From: a virus
Strand: one strand, 5' to 3'
Virus record (IMG/VR): IMGVR_UViG_3300020159_004070
Coordinates: 1 to 64,000 of that record
DNA: 64,000 nucleotides
Part shown: positions 51,793 to 60,815 of the stretch, piece by piece
Layout: each line of letters opens with the position of its first letter
Numbering within the stretch: the stretch's first letter is position 1
Made by a program: the position numbers and the translations under genes
The notes under the pieces: model-generated
Told to the model about the DNA's origin: nothing
Database searches by the model: none
Seen by the model: only the letters and a program-made list of their open reading frames with translations

Positions 51793-54180
51793 ATGAGCAG
51801 AAATTACTTCAATACAAATCCTATCGCTAGACAATTGTTTTCTGATGCTTTCCATCTGAATGAAAACGAGATTGTAGATTCAAATATTAAACAAGCAATT
51901 GGAATTCTATTCAGTTGCATGAAATACATTTGCTTTGACATTGCTACGGACAAAAATAGGAGCGTCGAATCGATTAATAAAAAGATTACAAGCTTATCCT
52001 CATCCCCATCGTTGAAAGCTCTTGTAGCAGCTTTAAAAGACGTTTGTTCTGATGTTGAGGTTCATCCGGAGTATGCAAAAGCTAAGCAGGATTATTTAGC
52101 CGCTATAAACAAAACTTCCGATGCAATCAAGAGATTATCAGAGATCGATACTTCTCTAGAAGCAAAAGCAATCAAGTACTTCAAGGAGTTTGGAACATCC
52201 CTGGTTTCGGTGGCAAAAGAAGTAGCTGCTGAACAAAAGCAAAACCTAAACGAATCTTTAAGGATCGGATTTTCTGGTAGAGTTGATAATTTGAAGAAAG
52301 AACTAACTAATTTAATTCTTGATTCTAAAGATAAGGATGCTAAAAGAGGATACGGAAGGGATTGGTTTAGATTGTTTCAATCTATGCTACAAAAGTTGTC
52401 TGCAATTGATCCTGATAAATCAATACACACCGATAATGATAGAAAAAACCTGATCGAGCTAGAAAAGAAAACAGATACTTTGAGTCAGGAATATGAACAA
52501 TATAAAGTCAAGGCTATGGAAATGGCTATGTCTTCTATCATCAAGGATCCTGATTTGTCAAGCAAATTTGGAGACTTTGTCGAAATGATGACAACCGCTC
52601 TTGATAACGTGAGTAAAGTTAATACAGATCATGGAATCATCAAAGTAAAAATCAGGGAAGAATTAGAGGATAAAGAAAACAAGATGAATGATCGGGTTTT
52701 CCCTCTTAAGCAAGGAGACAAAGATACCGACGGTAAACTTAAAGGATCCGGTCTAATTACAGCAATCCAGGAAGCTTTGATTAACTCATTTGCTCCTATC
52801 AAGAATCTTATGGATTCCCGGGGTGGTGCTAATGGAAAGTATGAGTCTGCTACAACTGTAGCAGTTAAAGCAATACAATCTGCTTTAGGGAATAAAGACG
52901 TAAATGGAAATTTAGACAAGCCTTTACTAGATTCACTTTTGAAACTAGATCAGGTTCCGGCTGAAAATAAAGAAAAAATCAAAGTTGCCCTATCAAAGCT
53001 AAGAGAGACATACAGCACAGTCTCTGAAAATTCCAACGCTGTAAACGCTGCTAAATTCTTTGGGATAAACGAAGGAATGACTTATATCGATCCAGAAGAT
53101 ATAGATGCTAAGATCAAAGTTTATTCGGAGGAACTAGGAGAAGATAATTCTAATATGACAGCTGGTACATCCGATGCAGCTGTTGCAGATGCACTTGCAA
53201 AAATTCTCAGAACCAAAAATTACAACAAAAATGCTGAAGCTGAGGATTTCGTGAGGGAAGACGGAACTTTGAAGGGTGCTTATCCAGCAGACTTTTTGGA
53301 AGCCTGGAAGAAGGCAGCATCAGGTGATCGAGAAGCAGCTTTCTTTTTCATAGAGGATGAGGATGGTACAGGTGGACTTTATCCAACCAAAAGAGTTTCT
53401 TGTAACATTAACAAGCCTTGTAACTGGAAAAGATATTCTTCAATCAGCGGGCACGATCAAGAGGATATTAACAACTTTGGTAAATGGTACACTACATACT
53501 ACAAAAACTTTGGTGGTATGAATTCAGATATTAAGAAAAGCGTGATTATGGGTGTTTTTGACGACAACTGTGAAAACGCAGAAACCGCTAAATTGAAAGA
53601 AATTTGTTCATTGTATGAGGATATCAAAGACGTTTTGATTGCACATGACAAAGAGGTTTATTCCGGATACATCAGACCTTCATCATTCAAGAGATTGGAG
53701 AAAATTGGGGAAGGTTTAGGATTGGATGATATTTCATCACTCAAACCAAATGAGCTTAGAACTTTGTACAATATGATTGTGCTTCTTTGCCCTTCTATTA
53801 CATATGATAGTTCGGAGGATTCTTGGGTTCCAGCTTTAGAGCTGTTTTGTAAAAAGTTGGGAGTAGATCAGGAAGAATTAGTATCTGAAATCAAAAGAAG
53901 CTCTTATTTGGGTAAACCGGGAGAATTTGCTTCTGAGAAAGTAATAGTTATAGACAAGCCTGAAGAAAACACTGGAAATGAGATTATCAAATCCATTGTT
54001 ATTGGGGATTCGGAGGAATCAGAAAAAGTAGCTAAAATGAAGTCAACATTGAGTCGGATTAGACCAATCGTTAAAGCTTTAAGTAAACACACAAAAAGAA
54101 TGAGTGTTGAAAAAAGCGATGACATCACTTCGGATATTTCCGATTCTATAGTCGTTGTTTCCTTTTCCAAAAAAGATTAG
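51793..54180 (+). CDS. Large virion-type protein with LNE-bearing N-terminus
   Basis: 795 residues from ATG 51793, one base after the preceding stop; a longer reading from 51742 overlaps that gene and is unlikely. The N-terminus ends LFSDAFHLNENE with L-N-E at residues 22-24. The rest is mostly helical, with a globular-looking centre around residues 520-620 (DFLEAWKKAASGDREAAFFF, CNINKPCNWKRYSSI). No family recognised. It closes a four-gene, tightly coupled set behind one late promoter, so it is probably a capsid-internal or core protein. Confidence 0.6.
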   Translation: MSRNYFNTNPIARQLFSDAFHLNENEIVDSNIKQAIGILFSCMKYICFDIATDKNRSVESINKKITSLSSSPSLKALVAALKDVCSDVEVHPEYAKAKQDYLAAINKTSDAIKRLSEIDTSLEAKAIKYFKEFGTSLVSVAKEVAAEQKQNLNESLRIGFSGRVDNLKKELTNLILDSKDKDAKRGYGRDWFRLFQSMLQKLSAIDPDKSIHTDNDRKNLIELEKKTDTLSQEYEQYKVKAMEMAMSSIIKDPDLSSKFGDFVEMMTTALDNVSKVNTDHGIIKVKIREELEDKENKMNDRVFPLKQGDKDTDGKLKGSGLITAIQEALINSFAPIKNLMDSRGGANGKYESATTVAVKAIQSALGNKDVNGNLDKPLLDSLLKLDQVPAENKEKIKVALSKLRETYSTVSENSNAVNAAKFFGINEGMTYIDPEDIDAKIKVYSEELGEDNSNMTAGTSDAAVADALAKILRTKNYNKNAEAEDFVREDGTLKGAYPADFLEAWKKAASGDREAAFFFIEDEDGTGGLYPTKRVSCNINKPCNWKRYSSISGHDQEDINNFGKWYTTYYKNFGGMNSDIKKSVIMGVFDDNCENAETAKLKEICSLYEDIKDVLIAHDKEVYSGYIRPSSFKRLEKIGEGLGLDDISSLKPNELRTLYNMIVLLCPSITYDSSEDSWVPALELFCKKLGVDQEELVSEIKRSSYLGKPGEFASEKVIVIDKPEENTGNEIIKSIVIGDSEESEKVAKMKSTLSRIRPIVKALSKHTKRMSVEKSDDITSDISDSIVVVSFSKKD

Positions 54181-54224
54181 AAACTTACCAATTCGGTAGT
54201 CCTATAAAATCCAAAGAATGGATT

Positions 54225-55124
54225 GTGGGTCTTAAGAATAGCAAAATTTACTTCTTAACGTTTTGCACAGAGGGAGAACCTTTTGATCTTGGAAAGAACT
54301 TAAGCTCAAATGCCAGGAAGATAAAATTGCTTCTGACCCCCTTTTTTGATGATGTTATAATTTACACACCAAGGACACTGAAAGAGTGTGAAGGATCGGA
54401 AAATTTTTGTAATTTCCATGAGGGAGGATTTAGTCTTAATCCAGGATTAAACACTATCGGATGCGGTGATTTTAAATCGTTCATTATTGATAAAACGCTC
54501 TCAGAAATAGACGAGGGTGATCTCTTGATGTATCATGATTGCAATTTTTTGAAATATCCGCAGTACTGGCAAACAGATTGGGAAAAAATCAAAGAAACGT
54601 GCGAGTTGTTATTAGGGTCAAACAAATCCGATTTTTTTGCACCTTTTGAATCATTGATGGATGGATTCCCGAATATTGTCAGGACGCACGGAAAAAGGTT
54701 TACTACAGATAGGATAATCCTTGATCCAATCGAGTCAGAATTGGTGTCTTGGTGTTATGAAATTGCATCGAGCAGAATCATTATAAAGAACACTCAAGAT
54801 TCCAGAGATTTCTTCTCTGAGTACTTAGCATTGTGCAAAAGAAAAGACCTCTTAAAATTATACCCAGACCCAAATCCATACCCAGAATTTACACACAGTT
54901 GTCCAGAACAACATGTATTGAATTGTTTGATTTATAAATGGATATTGGATGGGAAATTAGATCCATCTTTTCCCCGATATATGTTTTATAATAGAAAATT
55001 CAGAATAGATGATAATTTGATGCTTTATGAAAATTATACACTAACGAAATATATGGCTTCGAAGTTCATAAAAGGTATGGTTGAAAAAATCAACTGTCTA
55101 GGTCAAAACAATAAAGAAAATTAA
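54225..55124 (+). CDS. Glycosyltransferase-like protein A (tandem paralogue)
   Basis: A 299-residue protein from GTG 54225. The paralogue downstream shares the start (KIYFLTFCTEGEPFD vs KIYFVTFCSQGEPFD), NPGLNTIGCGDFKSFI, YHDCNFLKYPQYWQTDWE, SWCYEIASSRIIIKNT and PYPEFTHSCPEQHVLNCLIY. The YxDCN acidic motif after a beta strand, and the overall pattern, resemble small GT-A glycosyltransferases (capsular galactosyltransferase-like), but the match is weak. No DxD motif is certain. It opens a second metabolic/glycosylation island. Confidence 0.5.
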   Translation: MGLKNSKIYFLTFCTEGEPFDLGKNLSSNARKIKLLLTPFFDDVIIYTPRTLKECEGSENFCNFHEGGFSLNPGLNTIGCGDFKSFIIDKTLSEIDEGDLLMYHDCNFLKYPQYWQTDWEKIKETCELLLGSNKSDFFAPFESLMDGFPNIVRTHGKRFTTDRIILDPIESELVSWCYEIASSRIIIKNTQDSRDFFSEYLALCKRKDLLKLYPDPNPYPEFTHSCPEQHVLNCLIYKWILDGKLDPSFPRYMFYNRKFRIDDNLMLYENYTLTKYMASKFIKGMVEKINCLGQNNKEN

Positions 55125-55128
55125 GGTC

Positions 55129-56058
55129 TTGGAAAAAGTTAAAATCTACTTTGTTACCTTTTGTAGTCAGGGAGAACCATTTGACGGAGGTAAAAATCTG
55201 AGACAAAACTCAAGCAACATTAAAACCGTTCTTTCTGCCTTTTTTGATGATGTGTTTGTGTTTACCCCGCAGTCGCTCAAACTTTGTGATGGAGCTGATG
55301 ATTTTTGTAACCCACAGGGGGAAGATTTCCCACTGAACCCCGGAATGAGCTCAATAGGATGTGGGGACTTCAAGGCGTTTATCGTAGACAAGATTCTTTC
55401 AGAAATAGAAGAGGGGTCAATTCTTTTTTATAATGATTGCAATTTTTCGAAATACCCTCAATATTGGCAAACTGATTGGGAAAATCTGCAACAAGTGTTT
55501 GAATTCCTGCTGGACGAAAATTTTTCGGATTTTTATTTCCCTTTTGAATCACCTCTAGAGGATAAGCTAAATCTCGTCAGATATCACGGAAAGAGATATA
55601 CTACTGATTACATAATTCGTAATCATGAAGAGAGTGAGATAATTTCACGTTGTTATGAAATAGCATCCAGTAGAATGATAATTAGAAACACTGCAAGGTC
55701 TAGAGAATTCTTTTCTGAATTCAAGAATCTTTGTAGAAAAAGTGATCTGCTATCTAAATATCCAAATCCAAATCCATATCCAGAATACACACACAGCACA
55801 ATAGATCAACACGTCTTGAACTGTTTGGTGTATAAACACATATTGGACGGAAAACTTCATTCGGGATTTCCTAAATTTATGCTGAAGAACAGAGTTTTAA
55901 GGATTGACGAGAATTTAACTATCCTTAAAAATGAAGAATTGTCGAAATATATGGACACGAAATCCATAAAGAGTATGATTGAAAATATTCAAAACAAGAG
56001 AAATGATAACGATTTTCGAGGGTATCAGGAATTCAGGGAAGACTTTTTTATCACATAA
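55129..56058 (+). CDS. Glycosyltransferase-like protein B (tandem paralogue)
   Basis: 309 residues from TTG 55129, 4 bases after copy A. It aligns with A over the full length, including FYNDCNFSKYPQYWQTDWEN and SRCYEIASSRMIIRNT. Both copies begin with non-ATG codons, unusual in this window. The 3' end overlaps the P-loop kinase gene by 56 bases. Function is as uncertain as for A; the duplication suggests different acceptors or dosage. Confidence 0.5.
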   Translation: MEKVKIYFVTFCSQGEPFDGGKNLRQNSSNIKTVLSAFFDDVFVFTPQSLKLCDGADDFCNPQGEDFPLNPGMSSIGCGDFKAFIVDKILSEIEEGSILFYNDCNFSKYPQYWQTDWENLQQVFEFLLDENFSDFYFPFESPLEDKLNLVRYHGKRYTTDYIIRNHEESEIISRCYEIASSRMIIRNTARSREFFSEFKNLCRKSDLLSKYPNPNPYPEYTHSTIDQHVLNCLVYKHILDGKLHSGFPKFMLKNRVLRIDENLTILKNEELSKYMDTKSIKSMIENIQNKRNDNDFRGYQEFREDFFIT

Positions 56059-56542
56059 GTTTTCTCACAGCAAAAAATTACCAATCTATAAATTCGATTT
56101 TGTTGGTTGGTTTACTAGACTTGAACTTGGTGACTCTGATGAGTCAACACATCTTTTTGCTTTGGGGAAAGAATTGATGCTTTTGCAACTTAACTCGCAG
56201 GGATTTTTACCTTCATTTGTCCTTGATCGTGGTATACTTACTGTTTTGACATGGGGAGTATTATCGGGAAGAATCACTCTAGAAAAAGCATCTGAACAAT
56301 TGGAGAAGATAGCAAAGAGCGGAATACTTACAAATTGTGAAATTATTGTTGTGAGTGGACAAAACCCATCCAAAGATTCCCGGAATAAAGACGTATGGGA
56401 TTTCAGAGATGGCGATAAAGGAGAGTTGGAAATATTAGAATACTTTATAAATAGAATTTCTTCCGAAGAATATGGTATAAAAGTCACTATGGTAGAGAAT
56501 ACCTTTGACGAAAGAACCTTGACTATACTTGAAAATATTTAA
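56003..56542 (+). CDS. P-loop nucleotide kinase (thymidylate/dNMP kinase-like)
   Basis: Walker A is FEGIRNSGKTFLSH near the N-terminus; FVLDRGILTVLTWG supplies the conserved DR motif of thymidylate-type kinases (usually D-R-Y/W), and CEIIVVSGQNPSKDSRNKD has the downstream region near the lid. It therefore probably phosphorylates a nucleoside monophosphate. I chose ATG 56003 because it starts just before the P-loop; a TTG at 55979 adds eight poorly conserved residues. The asparagine synthetase gene follows after 2 bases. Confidence 0.7.
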   Translation: MITIFEGIRNSGKTFLSHKFSHSKKLPIYKFDFVGWFTRLELGDSDESTHLFALGKELMLLQLNSQGFLPSFVLDRGILTVLTWGVLSGRITLEKASEQLEKIAKSGILTNCEIIVVSGQNPSKDSRNKDVWDFRDGDKGELEILEYFINRISSEEYGIKVTMVENTFDERTLTILENI

Positions 56543-56544
56543 AA

Positions 56545-57942
56545 ATGTGTGGAATAATTATTACAAAGAATTCTGACTTAACCACGTTAGATTTAATTAA
56601 ACATAGAGGAATTGAGAAATCCTTAATCAGTAGGGATGGTGTTGTTCTCTGTCATCATAGGTTGCCAATACAAACTGTAGATGGCGATGATTGGAATCAG
56701 CCTATAGAAATATCGGATGGAATATTTCTAATGTTTAACGGTGAGATTTTCAATTATGACCAGGAAAAGTTTGGATCTGATGTAGAATATTTAACAAATA
56801 CTTTTAGTAGGTACAAAGGAGGAAGTTTTGAAATGTTTTGTGGACTATTTGTTCCCGTCATTCAAACTTGGGATGGATTCTGGGCTATCGTTTTGTACGA
56901 TTCTAACTCGGGTGAATTAATTTCATTTACAGACCCACTTGGAAAGAAATGTCTTTATTACAACAGTATGGGAGAGGTTTGCTCGGAAATCAAAGGCCTG
57001 GTTTCTACAAATTCCCCAATCGACGAAACGTATATAAGCACAGTAAGGAAGTTTGGATACAACACAGACGAAAGAACTCCATATTCTGACATCAAAAGGA
57101 TTCTGCCCAACAACATTTATTTTTTCAACATTGAAAGCATAGAGGTAGTCCAGGTTTATAAAACATATTACAAAGGTTTTGACCACCCTATTTCTGAGCT
57201 GGTTGGAAAAAGCTATGATGACCACTTGGAGTGGCTTTGGCAGAAGATGTTCGAGTCTGTAAAAAATAGATTGGTTTCTAAAGACTATCCAATTTCACTT
57301 CTAATCTCCGGTGGGTTGGATTCCTCAATCATTGCATCTATTCTCAACGAACTTGAAGCTGATGTCAGGTGGTTTAGTATAGAAAATGGGGAAAATGAGT
57401 ATGTTGAAATTTTATACAAATTCTTAGGTAAGGAAGTTTCATTCTTGGACTACCAGATGGATGATTCCAAAATTTCTGAAATCTATAAAAAATGGAATGA
57501 AACCCCGGTTGATCTAGGTTCTGTAGTTCCACAATTTCATTTGTTCGAAGCAGTTAAGAACTTTGGTGGATATCGAATAGTTTTATCCGGCGATGGGGCT
57601 GATGAACTTTTTGGTGGTTATAAAAGAATTCACGAATACGATTCACAAAAATCTGACATATTTGATGAGCTGTCCTTTTATCATTTGCCAAGATTGGACA
57701 AAATGTCCATGGCTCACACTTTAGAACTAAGAAGCCCATTTCTCCATTTGGATATTGTAAGATTTGCTCTACATCTCCCCCTTGAATGGAGAATGGATAA
57801 AAAAATTCTGAAAGACACGTTCTCACCTTTACTCCCTGACGAAATAGTGAATCGAAAAAAAGCACCATTGAAGAACCCAGAAATAAAGGAGGATAAGATA
57901 GCTTACCGATATAAAGCTGTTGACCTGTTTTTGAGAGATTAA
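56545..57942 (+). CDS. asnB: Glutamine-hydrolysing asparagine synthetase (AsnB-like)
   Basis: Begins MCGIIITK, giving the catalytic Cys of class II glutamine amidotransferases. FNGEIFNYDQ is the glutamine-site loop. The synthetase half shows SLLISGGLDSSIIASIL, the ATP pyrophosphatase P-loop, then VLSGDGADELFGGYKR and HTLELRSPFL. It could make asparagine from aspartate, or amidate a sugar/glycan, since AsnB relatives occur in polysaccharide clusters. Length is 465, shorter at the C-terminus than E. coli AsnB (554). It sits among glycosyltransferase-like genes. Confidence 0.88.
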   Translation: MCGIIITKNSDLTTLDLIKHRGIEKSLISRDGVVLCHHRLPIQTVDGDDWNQPIEISDGIFLMFNGEIFNYDQEKFGSDVEYLTNTFSRYKGGSFEMFCGLFVPVIQTWDGFWAIVLYDSNSGELISFTDPLGKKCLYYNSMGEVCSEIKGLVSTNSPIDETYISTVRKFGYNTDERTPYSDIKRILPNNIYFFNIESIEVVQVYKTYYKGFDHPISELVGKSYDDHLEWLWQKMFESVKNRLVSKDYPISLLISGGLDSSIIASILNELEADVRWFSIENGENEYVEILYKFLGKEVSFLDYQMDDSKISEIYKKWNETPVDLGSVVPQFHLFEAVKNFGGYRIVLSGDGADELFGGYKRIHEYDSQKSDIFDELSFYHLPRLDKMSMAHTLELRSPFLHLDIVRFALHLPLEWRMDKKILKDTFSPLLPDEIVNRKKAPLKNPEIKEDKIAYRYKAVDLFLRD

Positions 57943-57998
57943 AAAAATTACCTCCGTATTATAATCTACCAAACTTCGTAGAAAAAAGAAAAGGTCCG

Positions 57999-58008
57999 GG
58001 ATATATAA
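57999..58008 (+). promoter_or_regulatory. Late promoter box GGATATATAA
   Basis: Exact box 16 bases before the start at 58025. Confidence 0.8.
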
Positions 58009-58024
58009 AGAAAAATCTCTCATA

Positions 58025-58720
58025 ATGGGAAATAGTATTAAAACCTTTTCTGAATTCAAACAAGAAAACAATGTCAAAGTTAACGAGGAAAATTCAGGTA
58101 TTCTAGATTACGTAGGAAACCTCTTTTCTTCTGCCGGTACTGGTATTTCTGATGTAATCAAAGGCAAAGCAGCTTCTTACTTAATGGAATTCTTTGGAAT
58201 TGGAGAACAATCAATTTTTAGTAAGTTAATTCAAAACTTTGTTGAACAAATTCCGGTTATGGATTTGTTTGGAATAATTTTCCAAGGGAAGGGAGATGCT
58301 GCATATATGGCTCCCAAAGCTGCCGATGCAACAATTGAATTTTTAACAGAAAAGGGATTGGATGGAATTGCAAAAGATCTTAAAATAGAACCAGATGGAT
58401 GGATCTATCGAACTATTGCAGAAATGTTAAGCAACCAAGCAAGAAGGCAAGATTTCAGACAAATGCTTGTAGATTTCTACACGAGTGCATTCAACGGCTT
58501 TGATCCTGTAGATACCGATGATTTTGCTAAATCCCTTTCCCCAGAGGAGCAAAGAAAATTTCAGAATGAATTAAAAGGACTAAATCAAAGAGCAGAAACT
58601 GATATTGATGTTGAAACCGGAGGTGGTTCAAAAAACATTATTAGTGATTTCTTATCTGGCTTAATGGGTGGAGGTCAATCAACAAACTCATTCGGTCTTA
58701 GCACTGGAGAAACTAGATAA
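58025..58720 (+). CDS. Hypothetical virion-type protein with capsid-targeting-like N-terminus
   Basis: A 231-residue protein. The N-terminus MGNSIKTFSEFKQENNVKVN resembles the T4 capsid-targeting sequence; a V-N-E at residues 19-21 is the likely cut site. The rest is mixed helical with a Gly-rich end (GLMGGGQSTNSFG). It follows an exact late promoter and precedes another small protein by 18 bases. I do not recognise the family. Packaging in the head is inferred only from the N-terminal motif. Confidence 0.6.
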   Translation: MGNSIKTFSEFKQENNVKVNEENSGILDYVGNLFSSAGTGISDVIKGKAASYLMEFFGIGEQSIFSKLIQNFVEQIPVMDLFGIIFQGKGDAAYMAPKAADATIEFLTEKGLDGIAKDLKIEPDGWIYRTIAEMLSNQARRQDFRQMLVDFYTSAFNGFDPVDTDDFAKSLSPEEQRKFQNELKGLNQRAETDIDVETGGGSKNIISDFLSGLMGGGQSTNSFGLSTGETR

Positions 58721-58738
58721 CCAATAAAAAATTAAAAA

Positions 58739-59119
58739 ATGAATATAAACGACGTTTCGAAAAGAGAAGTACTCGACTTCGACCAATTCAGAAAGAAGGT
58801 GCATGACTATGGTTATAAACCTTTGGCAGCTGAAAATCAAGAGGGAAGCGAGGGTAAATCCGGGCTACACAGAATCAAAAGAGAACCTGCTTATGATTGG
58901 GTTGGATATGCTGATGCCGTATTTAGTCCAGAGAAAGCTGGTATAGAAGTTCCTGGCTATAACGCAAAAGGTAATAGAGAATACGTAAATGGAGTGGGCG
59001 TAGAGGACGTTTATAATCCAGGTATGATTTCAACTATGGATACTTCTGAATCTGATTCAAGCACCTCTGGTAATTCACCCCTTAATGAATTTAAAATTAG
59101 TAGGCTTAAAGACTTCTAG
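58739..59119 (+). CDS. Small hypothetical virion-type protein
   Basis: 126 residues. The N-terminus MNINDVSKREVLDFDQFRKK is helical and similar in style to the targeting-like N-termini, while a L-N-E motif appears only near the C-terminus (PLNEFKISRLKDF). The middle is Gly/Asn/Tyr-rich and probably unfolded. It is cotranscribed with the 58025 gene, and a terminator follows. Confidence 0.55.
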   Translation: MNINDVSKREVLDFDQFRKKVHDYGYKPLAAENQEGSEGKSGLHRIKREPAYDWVGYADAVFSPEKAGIEVPGYNAKGNREYVNGVGVEDVYNPGMISTMDTSESDSSTSGNSPLNEFKISRLKDF

Positions 59120-59145
59120 TCACTAGATAATATTCAAACAACAAT

Positions 59146-59175
59146 GGCAAGTTTTTCGGAACTTGCCTTTTTTAT
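59146..59175 (+). terminator. Rho-independent terminator
   Basis: Perfect 8-bp stem GGCAAGTT/AACTTGCC (59146-59153 and 59160-59167) with loop TTTCGG and a following T-run. It closes the late unit 58025-59119 and lies 29 bases ahead of cysteine synthase. Confidence 0.88.
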
Positions 59176-59203
59176 TTCATATAAAATCTATTAAACTCTA
59201 AAA

Positions 59204-60085
59204 ATGAATAAAGAATTAACAATTGGTCAGACTCCACTTATTCCATTACGAATCGATGGATTCACAATTTGGGGAAAAGCAGAATTCATGAATCCGTCGG
59301 GTTCTGTTAAAGATAGGCCAATCTATAACATTTTAAAATCTGGTCTTGCTGAAGGAACACTAAGCAAAGGAGACACAGTGGTAGAAGCCACCAGTGGAAA
59401 TGCTGGGATTTCTTTTGCTATGTTTTGTTCTCAAATGGGACTGAAATGCGTTATCGTCATGCCTTCCAATATGAGTGAGGAAAGAAAGAAGATGCTAAAA
59501 TTTTATGGAGCTGACCTAATTGAAGTCGGACCCGGAGATTTCGACGGAGCAATACAATTAAGAAACGAACTTGCAGAAAAGAACGGATGGTTTAACGGAA
59601 ATCAGTTTAACAATCCAAGGAACGTGGAGGCACATTACAACGGGACTGGTGTTGAATTGATGTACCAATGTAAGCATTTCGATATTTTTCCTTCAGCATT
59701 TGTTTTAGGAACCGGAACCGGTGGAACGTTAATGGGTGCTGGAAGATTGCTGAGCGAGCAATTTCCAGATATTGAAATTGTAGCAATCGAGCCTTCAGAA
59801 TCTCCCGTAATGAGCGGGGGTCAGCCTGGATTGCACGGAATTCAAGGAATCGGTGACGGGTCAAAATTTATGGTAGAACTTTCTTTTCTCGATCATATCA
59901 TAACAGTCTCTACAATAGAAGCTACCGAAATGTCCCTAAGATTGGCAAAGGAGTATGGAATATTTGTTGGGATAAGCGCTGGTGCTAACGTTCTAGCATC
60001 CCTTAGGTATTGTCAAAAATTCGGAAAGAATGACGTCATAACAATCCTCTGTGATCGGGGGGAGAGGTATTTAAGTTGCATGTAA
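59204..60085 (+). CDS. cysK: Cysteine synthase (O-acetylserine sulfhydrylase family)
   Basis: A 293-residue PLP enzyme of the beta family. The PLP lysine is Lys36 in MNPSGSVKDRP; the substrate loop is EATSGNAGISFA; the phosphate-binding loop is LGTGTGGTLMG; VGISAGANVLAS follows near the C-terminus. All catalytic motifs look intact. It would make cysteine from O-acetylserine (or a related donor) and sulfide. As a phage-encoded metabolic gene it may support cysteine supply late in infection. A terminator lies upstream; no clear promoter box is visible in the 28 bases before the start. Confidence 0.9.
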   Translation: MNKELTIGQTPLIPLRIDGFTIWGKAEFMNPSGSVKDRPIYNILKSGLAEGTLSKGDTVVEATSGNAGISFAMFCSQMGLKCVIVMPSNMSEERKKMLKFYGADLIEVGPGDFDGAIQLRNELAEKNGWFNGNQFNNPRNVEAHYNGTGVELMYQCKHFDIFPSAFVLGTGTGGTLMGAGRLLSEQFPDIEIVAIEPSESPVMSGGQPGLHGIQGIGDGSKFMVELSFLDHIITVSTIEATEMSLRLAKEYGIFVGISAGANVLASLRYCQKFGKNDVITILCDRGERYLSCM

Positions 60086-60146
60086 ACGAAATTTTTTACG
60101 CTACCTTTAGTTTAAATATGAACACTATCCAATCGCAACCCGAAAT

Positions 60147-60815
60147 ATGAAAGTAAATTTAGTTCACATTCTTACTGAGCCTGAAACAAGAAGGGAAAGA
60201 GAATCAATTGCATCCATCTCAGCTTTAGCCAGCGATGAAATAAACTATATACAGCAAGTGAACGAAAGGTATAAAGGTGAACTCTGGAAAGAAGTTCCGG
60301 CTCTATCGCAAAGTTCAAACACGAATCACGGACCTGGACATTACGGTGCTTTCCAATCTTTCAAAAGAGCAATCGAAGAAAACTTTACTACTGATATAGA
60401 TGCCTTGGTTCTTTGTGAATGTGATTGTGTTTTAACCTGTTCACAAGAAGAATTTGTGAAAAAATTACGGGGTGGTATTGAATTTGCAGAACAGAATGAT
60501 ATCTGTTATTTGTCTTTAGGATCAAGATATGTGAATGACGTCCTTCAATCTCCGGAAAAAGGAACAGACCCAGAATTCCCAGATTTTTATTTTACAAATA
60601 AAATTATTCTTGCCCATTGTGTTGTACTTCCAAAAATGTACAGGGAAGTTCTCCTAATGAATCTGAAAACATATAGCTGGGACAGTCCTGATCTCTGGTT
60701 CAATGAATCTTTTTGGAGATCTGGATTCTCTAATTTTGGCATAATTAGGGAGAGACTTGCAAGACAACACGAGGGCGTTAGTCTAATAGATAACGTCTGG
60801 AAAGAATCTCAATAA
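60147..60815 (+). CDS. GT25-like glycosyltransferase (putative)
   Basis: A 222-residue protein with VNLVHILTEPETRRERES at the start, GHYGAFQSFKRAIEENF and IDALVLCECDCVL. The order (short N-terminal loop with arginines, G...S/F helix, then an acidic motif after a beta strand) resembles GT25 transferases, where GC.LSH and LEDDA occupy these places; here the acidic motif is ECDC. GT25 includes LPS and collagen galactosyltransferases. The match is weak. It ends directly against the converging minus-strand gene. Confidence 0.5.
   Translation: MKVNLVHILTEPETRRERESIASISALASDEINYIQQVNERYKGELWKEVPALSQSSNTNHGPGHYGAFQSFKRAIEENFTTDIDALVLCECDCVLTCSQEEFVKKLRGGIEFAEQNDICYLSLGSRYVNDVLQSPEKGTDPEFPDFYFTNKIILAHCVVLPKMYREVLLMNLKTYSWDSPDLWFNESFWRSGFSNFGIIRERLARQHEGVSLIDNVWKESQ

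Noticed and set aside
54181-54224. Hairpin-like ACTTACC-AATTC-GGTAGT after the 51793 gene
   Set aside because: The stem is short with a mismatch and no T-run follows, so it was not called a terminator.
60086-60146. Possible host-type promoter before the GT25-like gene (T6 run then TTTAGTTTAAATATG)
   Set aside because: The T-run to -7 spacing is about 15 rather than 17-18 and the -7 element deviates from TANNTTTG, so I did not list it.
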